A DNA stretch of 64,000 nt from Nitrospirota bacterium (lineage in GTDB: Bacteria > Nitrospirota_A > Leptospirillia > Leptospirillales > Leptospirillaceae): positions 78,380 to 142,379 of the forward strand of contig JAKBPM010000002.1 in assembly GCA_021829515.1 (NCBI GenBank), read 5' to 3'. This document shows positions 54,871-63,735 of this stretch, in pieces. A program made the position numbers and the translations under genes. Under the pieces are notes generated by a model that worked only from the letters and a program-made list of their open reading frames with translations, did no database searches and was not told the DNA's origin. Within the stretch, counting starts at the first letter, position 1. Each line of letters begins with the position of its first letter.

Positions 54871-55874
54871 TGGAAAGATCTCCCGCCGACAAGCTGATTG
54901 CCCAAGGCAAAGCCATCCTGGATGGAGAAGCCAGGGCCTTGTCCGAAATGTCCACACGTCTTGGAAAAGATTTTTCCGATGCGGTGAGTCTGATCCTTTC
55001 GAGAGATGGAAAGGTCGTTGTGACCGGACTGGGCAAATCCGGCCATGTTGCAAAAAAAATTGCGGCAACACTGTCTTCAACTGGCACTCCTTCCTTTTTT
55101 CTCCACCCGGCAGAAGCGCTTCATGGAGACCTCGGGATGGTCGACAGGGGAGATACGGTTCTTGCCCTTTCCAAGTCAGGTAATACCTCCGAAATCCTGG
55201 CTTTGATTCCCTTTCTGAAAAGACTTTCTATCCCCCTCATTTCAATGGTCGCCTCTTCCGATTGTGAAATGGCTGCCGGTTCCGATATTGTCCTTGCGAC
55301 AGGAGTCGAGTCTGAGGCGGGACTTCTTGGCATTGCCCCGACATCCTCGACCACGGCGATGATGGCTCTGGGGGATGCACTGGCTCTGGTCCTTTTGGCC
55401 GAGCGACGGTTCGGCGTTGCTGATTTTGCAAGCCTGCACCCCGGTGGGGCGCTCGGCAGGCGTTACTTTGTCCGGGTGTCTTCCATCATGCACCGTGGTA
55501 GTGCAATCCCCCGGGTCAAAGCCGGGACTTCTCTCGGTGATGCCATCCTGGAGATGACCGGGAAAAAACTTGGGCTGACGACCGTTTTTTCCAAAGATGG
55601 TTCTCTGGCAGGGATCCTCACGGATGGCGATCTTCGCCGGGCGTTGGCTCAGGTTTCGGCAGAGTCTCAGGCCCCGATGGGTTCATCTCTCCTTTCCCGG
55701 CCGGTAGAGGAGTTCATGTCTGCCCATCCTGTTACGATCTCGGGCGACACACTTGCTTCTGAGGCGGTCCGGGTGATGGAAGAGAAGAAGATTTCCCAGC
55801 TGGTTGTTCTGGAAGACGGGAGAGTGGCCGGAATATTGCATTTTCATGATTGTCTTCGGGAGAAAATTGTTTAA
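54870..55874 (+). CDS. kdsD: Arabinose-5-phosphate isomerase
   Basis: A 334-residue protein with an N-terminal SIS sugar-isomerase domain (VTGLGKSGHVAKKIAATL, LSKSGNTSEIL, HPGGALGRR) and two C-terminal CBS domains (about residues 210-330). It converts ribulose-5-phosphate to arabinose-5-phosphate, the first KDO step. The ATG at 54870 overlaps the kdsA stop by one base, and the TAA overlaps the kdsC start by one. All parts of the family are present. Confidence 0.95.
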   Translation: MERSPADKLIAQGKAILDGEARALSEMSTRLGKDFSDAVSLILSRDGKVVVTGLGKSGHVAKKIAATLSSTGTPSFFLHPAEALHGDLGMVDRGDTVLALSKSGNTSEILALIPFLKRLSIPLISMVASSDCEMAAGSDIVLATGVESEAGLLGIAPTSSTTAMMALGDALALVLLAERRFGVADFASLHPGGALGRRYFVRVSSIMHRGSAIPRVKAGTSLGDAILEMTGKKLGLTTVFSKDGSLAGILTDGDLRRALAQVSAESQAPMGSSLLSRPVEEFMSAHPVTISGDTLASEAVRVMEEKKISQLVVLEDGRVAGILHFHDCLREKIV

Positions 55875-56425
55875 TGAGACGCTCTCCTTCTCCTCGAGTG
55901 ATCCGTGAGTTTCGCCGGATTCGTGGCGTGGTTCTTGACGTGGACGGGATCCTGACCAACGGCCTGATCTCTTATGGGGTTGATGACGAAGAGATAAAGT
56001 CTTTCAGTTTGAGGGATGGTCATGGCCTCGTCCTTTTGAGAAGGGCTGGGGTAAAAATCGCTCTTCTGTCAGGTCGGGATTCGATGGCGGTCAGGCGGCG
56101 AATGCAGGAGTTGGGAATAGAAGATGGCCATCTTGGCGTTCGGGAAAAACTTCCCATTTTCCACTCGATTCTCTCAAAATGGAAACTTTTCTCAGAAGAG
56201 GTTGTTTTTGTTGGTGATGACGTGGTTGATCTTCCCGCAATGAGAATAGCCGGACTGTCCATTACTGTTCCTGAGGCGCCATGGTTTGTCCGGAGAGAGG
56301 CAGACTGGGTAACAAGACTGCCTGGTGGCAACGGGGCGGTGAGGGAAATTGCTGACTGGATCCTGTCAGGAAGAAGCGACGGGATCTCCGAAGCAAGGTG
56401 CCATCAGGATGGGGATCCCGGATGA
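55874..56425 (+). CDS. kdsC: KDO-8-phosphate phosphatase
   Basis: A 183-residue HAD phosphatase of the C0 type without a cap. Motif I is LDVDGILTNG, motif II SGRDSMAV, and motif IV VGDDVVDLPAM. It releases KDO from KDO-8-phosphate. The ATG at 55874 is preferred to an upstream in-frame TTG because it directly touches the kdsD stop and follows GGAG. pgsA starts at its stop (ATGA). Confidence 0.94.
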   Translation: MRRSPSPRVIREFRRIRGVVLDVDGILTNGLISYGVDDEEIKSFSLRDGHGLVLLRRAGVKIALLSGRDSMAVRRRMQELGIEDGHLGVREKLPIFHSILSKWKLFSEEVVFVGDDVVDLPAMRIAGLSITVPEAPWFVRREADWVTRLPGGNGAVREIADWILSGRSDGISEARCHQDGDPG

Positions 56426-57006
56426 ATCTTGCCAACGGAATCACTCTTGGTCGAATTGTCCTGATTCCTGTGCTTGTTCTCCTGTTTTTCAGGGAGCGTT
56501 CCGGAACGGCATTCTGGTCGGCCTGTCTATATGCCCTGGCTTCATCGACAGATCTTCTCGATGGATATATTGCCCGTCGTTACAACATGGTCACAACACT
56601 TGGCAAGCTCCTTGATCCGATTGCGGACAAGATTCTTGTAACGACCGGGCTTTTTCTTCTGGTGGATGATCATCTGCTTCCTGTGGCCCTTGCGATTCTT
56701 ATTGTTGCCAGGGAACTTGCTGTATCAGGACTCAGAGCGATCGCTTCGGCAGACGGAATTATTATTCCGGCGGAATCCCTAGGGAAGGCCAAGATGGTCT
56801 TTCAGACCATCTCCCTGACAATCCTTATCTGGAACCAGAGACTTCTTTTTGTTCCAGGACTGAAAAACCCTGTGAATATCCATTCCATTGGAATGTTTTT
56901 GTTCTGGATCTCCCTGATTCTGACACTTGTTTCCGGAGCATGGTACTTCAGGTGGTACCTCAGACTTTCCGGTGTTTCAGATTCCCGGGAAAGGGAGAAG
57001 GAATGA
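56422..57006 (+). CDS. pgsA: CDP-diacylglycerol-glycerol-3-phosphate 3-phosphatidyltransferase
   Basis: A 194-residue inner-membrane enzyme with about four to five membrane helices. The CDP-alcohol phosphotransferase motif is split over STDLLDGYIARRY and TLGKLLDPIADKI (D-x2-DG-x2-AR-x8-G-x3-D-x3-D). It commits CDP-diacylglycerol to phosphatidylglycerol. It starts at the kdsC stop (ATGA) and ends in the plsY start (ATGA). Confidence 0.94.
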   Translation: MNLANGITLGRIVLIPVLVLLFFRERSGTAFWSACLYALASSTDLLDGYIARRYNMVTTLGKLLDPIADKILVTTGLFLLVDDHLLPVALAILIVARELAVSGLRAIASADGIIIPAESLGKAKMVFQTISLTILIWNQRLLFVPGLKNPVNIHSIGMFLFWISLILTLVSGAWYFRWYLRLSGVSDSREREKE

Positions 57007-57629
57007 ATTATCCGGTTCATGATGTTTTTTATGCAGCGATCATGGGGTATTTTCTGGGGTCATTGCCAGCGGGGGTGATTGCGGGAAAGATCAAGGGAGT
57101 GGATCTCCGCAAAGAGGGAAGCGGCAATATCGGATTCACAAACGCCTACAGGGTGTTGGGCAAGGACTGGTCCGGGAAGTTACTGAGTGTGATGGTTCTT
57201 CTTTGGGACATGGGAAAGGGGTTGCTGGCGACGATGCTTGCCGCCTCTTTTCTTAAACCCCATGAAGCAGTCGCTTATGCCGCCCTGTTTTCTGTCCTTG
57301 GCCACCTTTACCCTGTTTGGCTGAAATTTCACGGAGGCAAGGGCGTTGCTGTCGGGTTTGGGGCGATTCTTGGCGTCTGCCCTCCGCTTGGACTGATCCT
57401 GATTGTGGTCTGGGTTACAATATTTGCCTTTACAAGGATTTCTTCCCTGTCTGCCCTGGTCGCCTATTTTCTCCTGCCGATTCTCGCTTCAGCCCTTGTG
57501 AGGACACATCATCTGGATCCTGTGAACTTTCCGCCGATGCCGATGATCTCCATATTGATTTGGTGGCATCATCGCGAAAACATTCGCCGTCTTGTCTCCG
57601 GAAATGAAAAAACGCTCAAAAAGTCCTGA
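57003..57629 (+). CDS. plsY: Acyl-phosphate:glycerol-3-phosphate acyltransferase
   Basis: A 208-residue membrane enzyme with about five helices. The three PlsY motifs are GSGNIGFTNAYRVLG, GHLYPVWLKFHGGKGVA and the late HHRENIRRL. It transfers an acyl group from acyl phosphate (made by PlsX, not in this window) to glycerol-3-phosphate, the first phospholipid step. It closes the lepA operon; a ~390-base gap follows. Confidence 0.95.
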   Translation: MNYPVHDVFYAAIMGYFLGSLPAGVIAGKIKGVDLRKEGSGNIGFTNAYRVLGKDWSGKLLSVMVLLWDMGKGLLATMLAASFLKPHEAVAYAALFSVLGHLYPVWLKFHGGKGVAVGFGAILGVCPPLGLILIVVWVTIFAFTRISSLSALVAYFLLPILASALVRTHHLDPVNFPPMPMISILIWWHHRENIRRLVSGNEKTLKKS

Positions 57630-58021
57630 TGGATCGATGTTTCAAGGATTTCTCAAAAAATACGTCCCGCATTAATCAAAGCGCCGTCAACATCCCAACG
57701 GTCTCTGCAAACTCTCCTGAGTTCTTCTTCTGCCTCAAGACAGGCTAAGGAAAGCCCCCACGACAACAACATCATCAGGTTTGGTTGCAGGTTGTTTTGG
57801 GCTCGCTCCTTTGAAGTCGCTCCTCGAAGTTTTATAACCAAAAATTGATCTTATATGTTTTATTTAGATAAAATTTATTAATCAATGGTTTGACTTTTTT
57901 TTCGGGTTCATGGAAGATACCACCAACTTGTTCTTTGTTTGATCTTCTGACGGTTTCCTTATCGTATTTTCATTGTCCTGGTTCCTGTGATGTTAACCAG
58001 TATTAATCGGATAGATCATCC
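57630..58021. other. Gap after the lepA-plsY operon
   Basis: No convincing gene. A 62-codon minus-strand frame (57653-57841) has no recognisable family or ribosome-binding site. The second half (about 57836-57900) is very AT-rich and includes a -35-like TTGACT at 57890, but no matching -10 is clear. The promoter of the M23 peptidase gene should lie here. Confidence 0.35.
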
Positions 58022-58963
58022 ATGAATATACCTTCCAAGAAAAAAATCCGAAAAACATACACGCTCCTTTTTATCCCGTCTCCATCTGACAAAGTTGTCC
58101 GGCTGGATATTTCTCCTCGTATCCTTTATGCCGGATGGATCATGTCGGCCGTTTTTCTGACCGTTTTCCTGACGTTTTCGGTTGTTGCCTATTCGCTTCT
58201 TCATAAAGAAAACCAAATGGTGGCGCTTGCTCGACAAAGCCAGCACCAGAAAGAGGCAATTGTCCGGATCTACTCGCGTCTTCAGGAGATCCATGGCAGG
58301 CTTCTGGATTTGACAAAGAAGGAAGATCGCATCCGGATGATCATGGATCCGGATGGTAAAGATCCTGATGCCGGACAGCTCCAGGGTGTTGGCGGTCCTG
58401 AGTCTCTTGCCGCACCAGCTGTGCTGATCCAGAAAGGCCAGAACGGGATGATCGAACTGATGGACGAAATGGACCGTCAGTTTACCCGTCTGGGTTCTGG
58501 TATGAGTTATCAGGAAGGAAGCCTTGTCTCCCTCAAGCAGAAAATCCTTGACCGGGCGCAGCTGTGGGCCAGTACTCCAAGTATCTGGCCCACCCATGGT
58601 GTTCTGACATCCGGGTTCGGGTGGCGGAACTCTCCCTTTGGCGTCGGAAAAGACTTTCATCCGGGAATCGATATTGCCGGCAGGGTGGGACTTCCTGTCA
58701 TTGCCACAGCATCGGGCGTTGTCAGATTCTCCGGGTGGGACCAGGGATTTGGAAAGTCTGTTCGGATTGATCATGCAAATGGTTTTGAAACACTCTATGC
58801 TCACCTTGATCAAGTTGTCGTTTATGAGAATGAAAAGGTGACAAGAGGGGAAGTGATCGGGTATCTGGGAAATACCGGATTGTCCACAGGACCGCATCTG
58901 CACTATGGTGTTCTCCGGAACAGGGTTCCGGTTGATCCAACAAGATATATTATCAATTTCTAG
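58022..58963 (+). CDS. M23-family peptidoglycan endopeptidase (LytM type)
   Basis: A 313-residue protein with a short cytoplasmic tail, one membrane helix (about residues 37-60), a coiled-coil linker and a C-terminal LytM domain. The zinc ligands are visible in HPGIDIA (HxxxD) and the HLHYG motif, and FGWRNSPF marks the domain start. It probably cuts peptide cross-links in the periplasm, or acts as an activator. It lies upstream of the histidine-kinase gene with a ~110-base gap. Confidence 0.88.
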   Translation: MNIPSKKKIRKTYTLLFIPSPSDKVVRLDISPRILYAGWIMSAVFLTVFLTFSVVAYSLLHKENQMVALARQSQHQKEAIVRIYSRLQEIHGRLLDLTKKEDRIRMIMDPDGKDPDAGQLQGVGGPESLAAPAVLIQKGQNGMIELMDEMDRQFTRLGSGMSYQEGSLVSLKQKILDRAQLWASTPSIWPTHGVLTSGFGWRNSPFGVGKDFHPGIDIAGRVGLPVIATASGVVRFSGWDQGFGKSVRIDHANGFETLYAHLDQVVVYENEKVTRGEVIGYLGNTGLSTGPHLHYGVLRNRVPVDPTRYIINF

Positions 58964-59075
58964 GGATCGTTCTTTTCGACTGATTCTCTCCAGTCCGTCC
59001 AGCCTCCTTTTTTGAAAAACGTGGGTCTTGTGATTACAATGAAACGGTACGAGGTTGTGTGAAGACCTCCCGGGA

Positions 59076-60605
59076 ATGATTTCGCGGCAAGACGAAAGGA
59101 CTGGGTTGATCGGTATTCGTCCATTAAAGCTCAGAGGCAAGGTTGCTGCATTTTCCCTGGTACTTCTCGGGGTCATATTTCTATCGAATCTCTATGCCAT
59201 CCTCAGTCTTTATCATCTTCATGTCATCCTGGTCAGTCTGAAGGATACTTCTGTGAGGGGGCTTCTCACTGTCTCCAGACTTCAGCACCAGATCGGGATG
59301 GCGTTGCCCGATGAGAAGAGGTTTTTGTTTTTTTCTCCGATTCCTCCAACGGAAAGGCCTTCGGTCGAGAAAGATCTATCCCTTGGCAGAGTTCTTCTTC
59401 TTGGTCTCGCGCCGCCTTCTCCTCAAGCCAGAATTTTATTGGGCGATTCCCTTAAAGATATTACTGCTTATCAGAATGTGATTGACCGGGAGTGGGGGGC
59501 CCTGAGCTCCGGACATCGTGATGCGGCGATCAAGATTTCGCAGACAGAGTCCTCGCCGATCCTGATCCATCTGGCCTCCCTTCTGAAAGGTTTGCGGACT
59601 GAGTTTTCTCTGGACCTTGAAAGCAAGATCACCCAGACGACCAAAGAGCAGTCCCAGATGACCACCATCAGTGTTGAGCTCTTGTCTGTGGGGATCTTTC
59701 TCGTGATGCTGCTGCTATGGAGCTTTTCCAATATTATTCTTGCTCCATTGATGATCCTGATTGAGGGAACGCGAAGAATATCCGGAGGTGTCTTTCATAA
59801 TCCTGTGAGCGTTCCCAATCAGGATGAGCTGGGAGACCTTGCCAGGGCGCTCAATGAGATGGCAAGTCGTCTGGGAGAGGTCAATCGTCTCAAATCGGAA
59901 TTCGTGACAATTGCTTCCCATGAGTTGAGGACTCCGCTTACAAGCATTAGAGGATTCCTGCAGATGCTTCAGCGGGGCCAGCTTGGCCCCTTGAATCCTG
60001 ATCAGGAAAAAAGCCTGGCGATTGTCCGGGAAGAGGTGGATCATCTCGTTGAGCTTGTTAATGGACTTCTGGATCTTGGCCGGATTGAGTCAGGCCAGAT
60101 CAGTCTGGAAATCCAGGAAGTGGCTCTGCCAAACCTGCTGGAGCGTCTGAGCGAGCGGCAGAACCTTGCTTGCAATGAGGCAGGAAAGCACTTTGAGACA
60201 CACTTTGATCCTGATCTTCCCGTTAAGATTCGTACAGATCCGGGAAAGCTGACTCAGGTTCTGGAAAATCTCCTGGGCAATGCCTTCAAATTCACCCCGG
60301 GTGGGGAAACGATTTCTCTTTGGGTCAGCCGATCGGTGAATTCACTTGAAATTGAGGTCAGGGATACCGGTATAGGCATACCTGTTGAGCACATTCCCCA
60401 GTTGTTCGACAAGTTTTATCAGGTAACGCCTTTTAACACCCGGATAAGGGAAGGACTTGGACTGGGGCTGGCTATTACAAGAGGCATTATCTTGACCATG
60501 GGAGGCTCCATCAGCGTTCGACAGAACGAACCCAAGGGAACGGTGTTTCATGTCTCTTTCCCTTTTGAGCCGGTTGTTCAGGAAAAGGAGGGACAAGATG
60601 AGTAA
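59076..60605 (+). CDS. Sensor histidine kinase, GlrK/QseE-like
   Basis: A 509-residue membrane kinase with two membrane helices (about residues 20-42 and 205-228) flanking a periplasmic domain, then HAMP and the kinase core. The phospho-acceptor His is in ASHELRTPLTSIRG; N box LENLLGNAFKF; G boxes VRDTGIGIP and GLGLGLA. It is followed by a lipoprotein and a sigma54 response regulator, the order of the enteric glrK-qseG-glrR cluster. The ATG at 59076 is chosen; a TTG at 59055 is also possible and neither has a strong ribosome-binding site. Confidence 0.86.
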   Translation: MISRQDERTGLIGIRPLKLRGKVAAFSLVLLGVIFLSNLYAILSLYHLHVILVSLKDTSVRGLLTVSRLQHQIGMALPDEKRFLFFSPIPPTERPSVEKDLSLGRVLLLGLAPPSPQARILLGDSLKDITAYQNVIDREWGALSSGHRDAAIKISQTESSPILIHLASLLKGLRTEFSLDLESKITQTTKEQSQMTTISVELLSVGIFLVMLLLWSFSNIILAPLMILIEGTRRISGGVFHNPVSVPNQDELGDLARALNEMASRLGEVNRLKSEFVTIASHELRTPLTSIRGFLQMLQRGQLGPLNPDQEKSLAIVREEVDHLVELVNGLLDLGRIESGQISLEIQEVALPNLLERLSERQNLACNEAGKHFETHFDPDLPVKIRTDPGKLTQVLENLLGNAFKFTPGGETISLWVSRSVNSLEIEVRDTGIGIPVEHIPQLFDKFYQVTPFNTRIREGLGLGLAITRGIILTMGGSISVRQNEPKGTVFHVSFPFEPVVQEKEGQDE

Positions 60606-61128
60606 GGGGCGTTTTTCGGGAGGAGCCATTTTTTTACTCCTCCTGCTTGTGGCACTCGATGGATGCGGCTCAATGAACACTCCACCGGCACCAAGGGAGG
60701 ATCTGCCCAGAATCGTGTTTCTTCCTCAGGCTGTTTCCCCTTTTTGGGGTGGCGGCTCTTCACATTTTCTGACGGGGCTTTCGAAGCTTTTTGATGCACA
60801 CGATTGGGACAAGCTTGATGATCTGCTGAACAAGCGTCTGTCTGAAAAGGACATCCCTGGCGATGTCATGGCGAGGCTTTTGTATGACAAGGCGCTTGTC
60901 GATATCGAAACTCCCGGTGGCAAGCGCCTGGAGGAAGCCAGAAAAATATTGAAAACTCTGGATGTGGACCGTGTTCCGTATGATGTTCGGGAATCTTCCC
61001 ATATCCTTTCCAGGATGCTTGAGCGAAACGCAAGACTTGAGGAGTCCAACCGGATATTAACCCATAAGCTTGATCAGGTCCGAAAAACTTTCAAGGATCT
61101 TTCAAACCTTGAAAACACGCTGAAATGA
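60598..61128 (+). CDS. QseG-like lipoprotein between kinase and regulator
   Basis: A 176-residue protein with a signal peptide ending in LDGC, a plausible lipobox. The remainder is helical with a predicted coiled coil at the end (LEESNRILTHKLDQVRK). AAAAGGAGG precedes the start at 60598, which overlaps the kinase gene by eight bases; the regulator gene overlaps its stop by four. By position it matches QseG, an outer-membrane lipoprotein that modulates the GlrK kinase in enteric bacteria. Sequence similarity is not strong enough to assert orthology. Confidence 0.7.
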   Translation: MSKGRFSGGAIFLLLLLVALDGCGSMNTPPAPREDLPRIVFLPQAVSPFWGGGSSHFLTGLSKLFDAHDWDKLDDLLNKRLSEKDIPGDVMARLLYDKALVDIETPGGKRLEEARKILKTLDVDRVPYDVRESSHILSRMLERNARLEESNRILTHKLDQVRKTFKDLSNLENTLK

Positions 61129-62516
61129 GCCGTCCAAAACTTCTGGTCGTCGATGACCATGCGAATACCAGGGCATGGATTAAAAGTTTTCTCGGCCATG
61201 TGGGCTATGATGTTCTTGAAGCGGGAACGGCCGAGAAAGCGCTTTCCATTCTTCGCCAGGAGGGATCTGGAGAGCTCGGTGCGGTCCTTCTTGACCTGAA
61301 GCTTCCTGATGGATCGGGGATTGACCTGATCCGTCCCATCAGGGATCTGCGCCCATCCATGGCGATTATTATCATGACCGCCCATGCTTCTGTATCAACT
61401 GCGGTTGATGCAATCCAGAAGGGGGCATTCCACTATATTGAAAAACCGATCAATGAAGACATTCTTCTTGAGACATTAAGGCGTGTCCTTCCTTCCGGAG
61501 GATCACTTCTCGACTCCCGCCGCCCTGAAAATGCCCCTCCGGTTCTCTTGGGAGAGTCCCTTCCCATGCGGGAAATCCGGCAAAAAATCAATCTTAGTGC
61601 AAGCCACCCCGTGCCTGTTTTGATTACTGGTGAGTCCGGAACGGGAAAAGAGGTTATTGCGCGGATGATTCATGATCTCTCTCCAAGTGCCAGAGAGCCG
61701 TTTGTCCCTGTTAATACCGGAGCGATTGCCAAGGAGCTTGTGAGTGCCGAACTTTTTGGTTACGAGAGAGGTGCTTTCACAGGGGCCCAGGAGCGGAAGG
61801 TCGGGTGGTGCGAAGTGGCTGGCCGGGGGACATTGTTTCTCGACGAGATCGGGACAATGGAGCCTGCGACACAGGTGGCTCTTTTGCGGGTTATCGAGAG
61901 CAGATCCTTCCACCGGGTTGGTGGAACGGCCGAAATTCCCTTTATGGCCCGTATCATCGGGGCTACAAATGAAGCGCTGCCTGATCTCATCAGGGAGGGA
62001 CGCTTCAGGGAGGATCTCTTTTACAGGCTCAATGTGTTCGAAATCCATGTTCCGGCGCTCAGGGAGAGAAGCGAGGATATCCCCCAGCTTGCGATCCATT
62101 TTATTGAGGAGGCGTGGTCTACCGAGCCGGTACCCCAGATGACTTTCGACCCGGAAGCTTCACGGCTTCTCCGGGCCTACCCCTGGCCTGGAAACGTCAG
62201 GGAGCTTAGAAATGCCATGGTTTCTCTGGTTATCCAGAACTCTGTGGCTCTTTCCGGGGCGAAGGATGTCAGCATTACATCTGGAATGCTTCCCGACAAG
62301 ATCAGGTTGACATCTGAAAACAGTCATTTGGGGGATCTGGCAGAGCGTGACGCAAGGTCACATGGGAAATCCCTGAGAGAAGGTGAAAAAGATCTCATCC
62401 GGAAGGCCCTTGCAGAAACCAGGGGAAACAAGTCTCGTGCATCGGAAATTTTGGGGATCAGCCGAAAGGCCCTTTATGCAAAAATAAAGGAGTATGGTCT
62501 GGGAGACCAATCGTAA
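61125..62516 (+). CDS. Sigma54-dependent response regulator, NtrC/GlrR-like
   Basis: A 463-residue regulator. The receiver has the acidic pair in VVDDHA and the phospho-acceptor Asp57 in LLDLKLPDG. The AAA+ domain has GESGTGKE (Walker A), GAFTGA and TLFLDEIGT (Walker B). The C-terminal Fis-type helix-turn-helix is NKSRASEILGISRKALYAK. It should activate sigma54 promoters once phosphorylated by the kinase encoded two genes upstream. A good sigma54 promoter lies at 15472, but there is no evidence it is a target. Confidence 0.92.
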   Translation: MSRPKLLVVDDHANTRAWIKSFLGHVGYDVLEAGTAEKALSILRQEGSGELGAVLLDLKLPDGSGIDLIRPIRDLRPSMAIIIMTAHASVSTAVDAIQKGAFHYIEKPINEDILLETLRRVLPSGGSLLDSRRPENAPPVLLGESLPMREIRQKINLSASHPVPVLITGESGTGKEVIARMIHDLSPSAREPFVPVNTGAIAKELVSAELFGYERGAFTGAQERKVGWCEVAGRGTLFLDEIGTMEPATQVALLRVIESRSFHRVGGTAEIPFMARIIGATNEALPDLIREGRFREDLFYRLNVFEIHVPALRERSEDIPQLAIHFIEEAWSTEPVPQMTFDPEASRLLRAYPWPGNVRELRNAMVSLVIQNSVALSGAKDVSITSGMLPDKIRLTSENSHLGDLAERDARSHGKSLREGEKDLIRKALAETRGNKSRASEILGISRKALYAKIKEYGLGDQS

Positions 62517-62534
62517 CGCTCCGATACTTCTGCG

Positions 62535-63317
62535 TCAGAAAAGAGCCCATAAAATGCGTACGAATGTTGCCAGAAGAAGGGTCAACTGCCCAAACCTGAT
62601 GGCGTTTTTGGGGATCAGATAGTGGATTCTTGCACCTAGAAATGCTCCGAAGATCGCCCCCATAATAACAGGAATGCCTTCGAGGGGGATGGATCCTGCC
62701 GTAATGGTTTTTGTAATGGATCCGGCAATGGCCATCGGAATCATCAGGGCCAGTCCGCATCCAACCGCTATAGTGGAAGAATAACCCAATATGCCTGTAA
62801 TGACCGGGTAGTACAGAAATCCTCCGCCAATTCCAAGAATCCCGCTGACAAGCCCAATTGATGACATCACAGCCGTTTCTGTGACGGGCTTTCCCTGGGC
62901 ATCGCCCTTGAACGAGGTGATCATTTCCCCAAAAAGGAGCAGCCCCGCGGCGACAGCAACTTCGAAGGCATAAAGAATCAGGATCGTTCTCCCCCTCAAT
63001 CCGTGGGAAATGAGTCCGCCAAGCCCGCCTCCGACGAGAGACGCTGTCCCCCAGAGAAGGATCTTCCTGGTCGGTAAATCGGTATTGAGTTTGTGTGAGA
63101 GGAATCCGACAATTCCTGACAGGGTCACCTGGTACAGGGAGATCTGGGTTGCCGTAAAAGGTGTGAGATGCGGACCGTGCGCAAGAGGAAGGATAAAGAG
63201 GAGAAACGGGATCAGGACGATTGCGCCCCCTATTCCAAGCATTCCGGAGATCATTCCGGAAACAGTTCCGCCGAAGAGGAGAGTCAGAATCTCTGTCATT
63301 CCGCTAAAACTGCTCAT
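62535..63317 (-). CDS. TauE/SafE-family membrane transporter
   Basis: A 260-residue protein with about eight membrane segments and the two family repeats (SGMISGMLGIGGAIVLIP and GLVSGILGIGGGFLYYP). Members export or import sulfonates, sulfite or other small anions; the substrate here is open. The start at 63317 has GGAG just upstream; an ATG at 63362 would add a hydrophilic extension. It converges on the response regulator gene (18 bases apart) and diverges from the small gene at 63439. Confidence 0.84.
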   Translation of the reverse strand: MSSFSGMTEILTLLFGGTVSGMISGMLGIGGAIVLIPFLLFILPLAHGPHLTPFTATQISLYQVTLSGIVGFLSHKLNTDLPTRKILLWGTASLVGGGLGGLISHGLRGRTILILYAFEVAVAAGLLLFGEMITSFKGDAQGKPVTETAVMSSIGLVSGILGIGGGFLYYPVITGILGYSSTIAVGCGLALMIPMAIAGSITKTITAGSIPLEGIPVIMGAIFGAFLGARIHYLIPKNAIRFGQLTLLLATFVRILWALF

Positions 63318-63389
63318 GAGACTCCATTCTGCGGTAACTGGTCGCGATTGTTTCTGGGGCATGAGACTTTTTTCTTATCCGGTTTTTTT

Positions 63390-63402
63390 GTATATGATAT
63401 AC
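63390..63402. promoter_or_regulatory. 13-bp palindrome in a divergent intergenic region
   Basis: GTATAT-G-ATATAC, a perfect palindrome around a central base, placed between the divergent starts at 63317 and 63439 in an AT-rich stretch. It could be an operator or overlapping -10 elements for both genes. Confidence 0.3.
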
Positions 63403-63438
63403 TTTTCCCGAGAGATCCCAAAATGGCCGGAGGGTTGA

Positions 63439-63735
63439 ATGAGTCATATCTATGAGCTTTATTCCCGGGACAGGACCCATCCTGTGCGAGTCTATCTGCT
63501 GCATGAGGACCTTTTCACTGAAGAAGAGTTTTTTGACCTGATCCTTGAGTCGTTTGACCGATCAAGTCAGGATGAGTGGCATCTCCAGATTCTTGAGGTC
63601 GTCCGATATCTTGTTTCAAAAAAAGGATTTCGTGAGGCCGGTGGTTTGATTGAGGTCGGATTTCCGGGTGATGCTCCCAAGAATCTCGTGAAGTCAAGAA
63701 TCATGAGCTATCTGGGGAAAGACCGGAGCGACTAG
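63439..63735 (+). CDS. Small protein of unknown function
   Basis: A 98-residue, acidic, mainly helical soluble protein. AGGG lies a few bases before the ATG at 63439. It has no membrane segment, no Cys and no motif I recognise. It is the last chromosomal gene before a mobile element. Confidence 0.55.
   Translation: MSHIYELYSRDRTHPVRVYLLHEDLFTEEEFFDLILESFDRSSQDEWHLQILEVVRYLVSKKGFREAGGLIEVGFPGDAPKNLVKSRIMSYLGKDRSD

Noticed and set aside
57653..57841. 62-codon minus-strand frame after plsY
   Set aside because: No ribosome-binding site, no family, and isolated between plus-strand operons.
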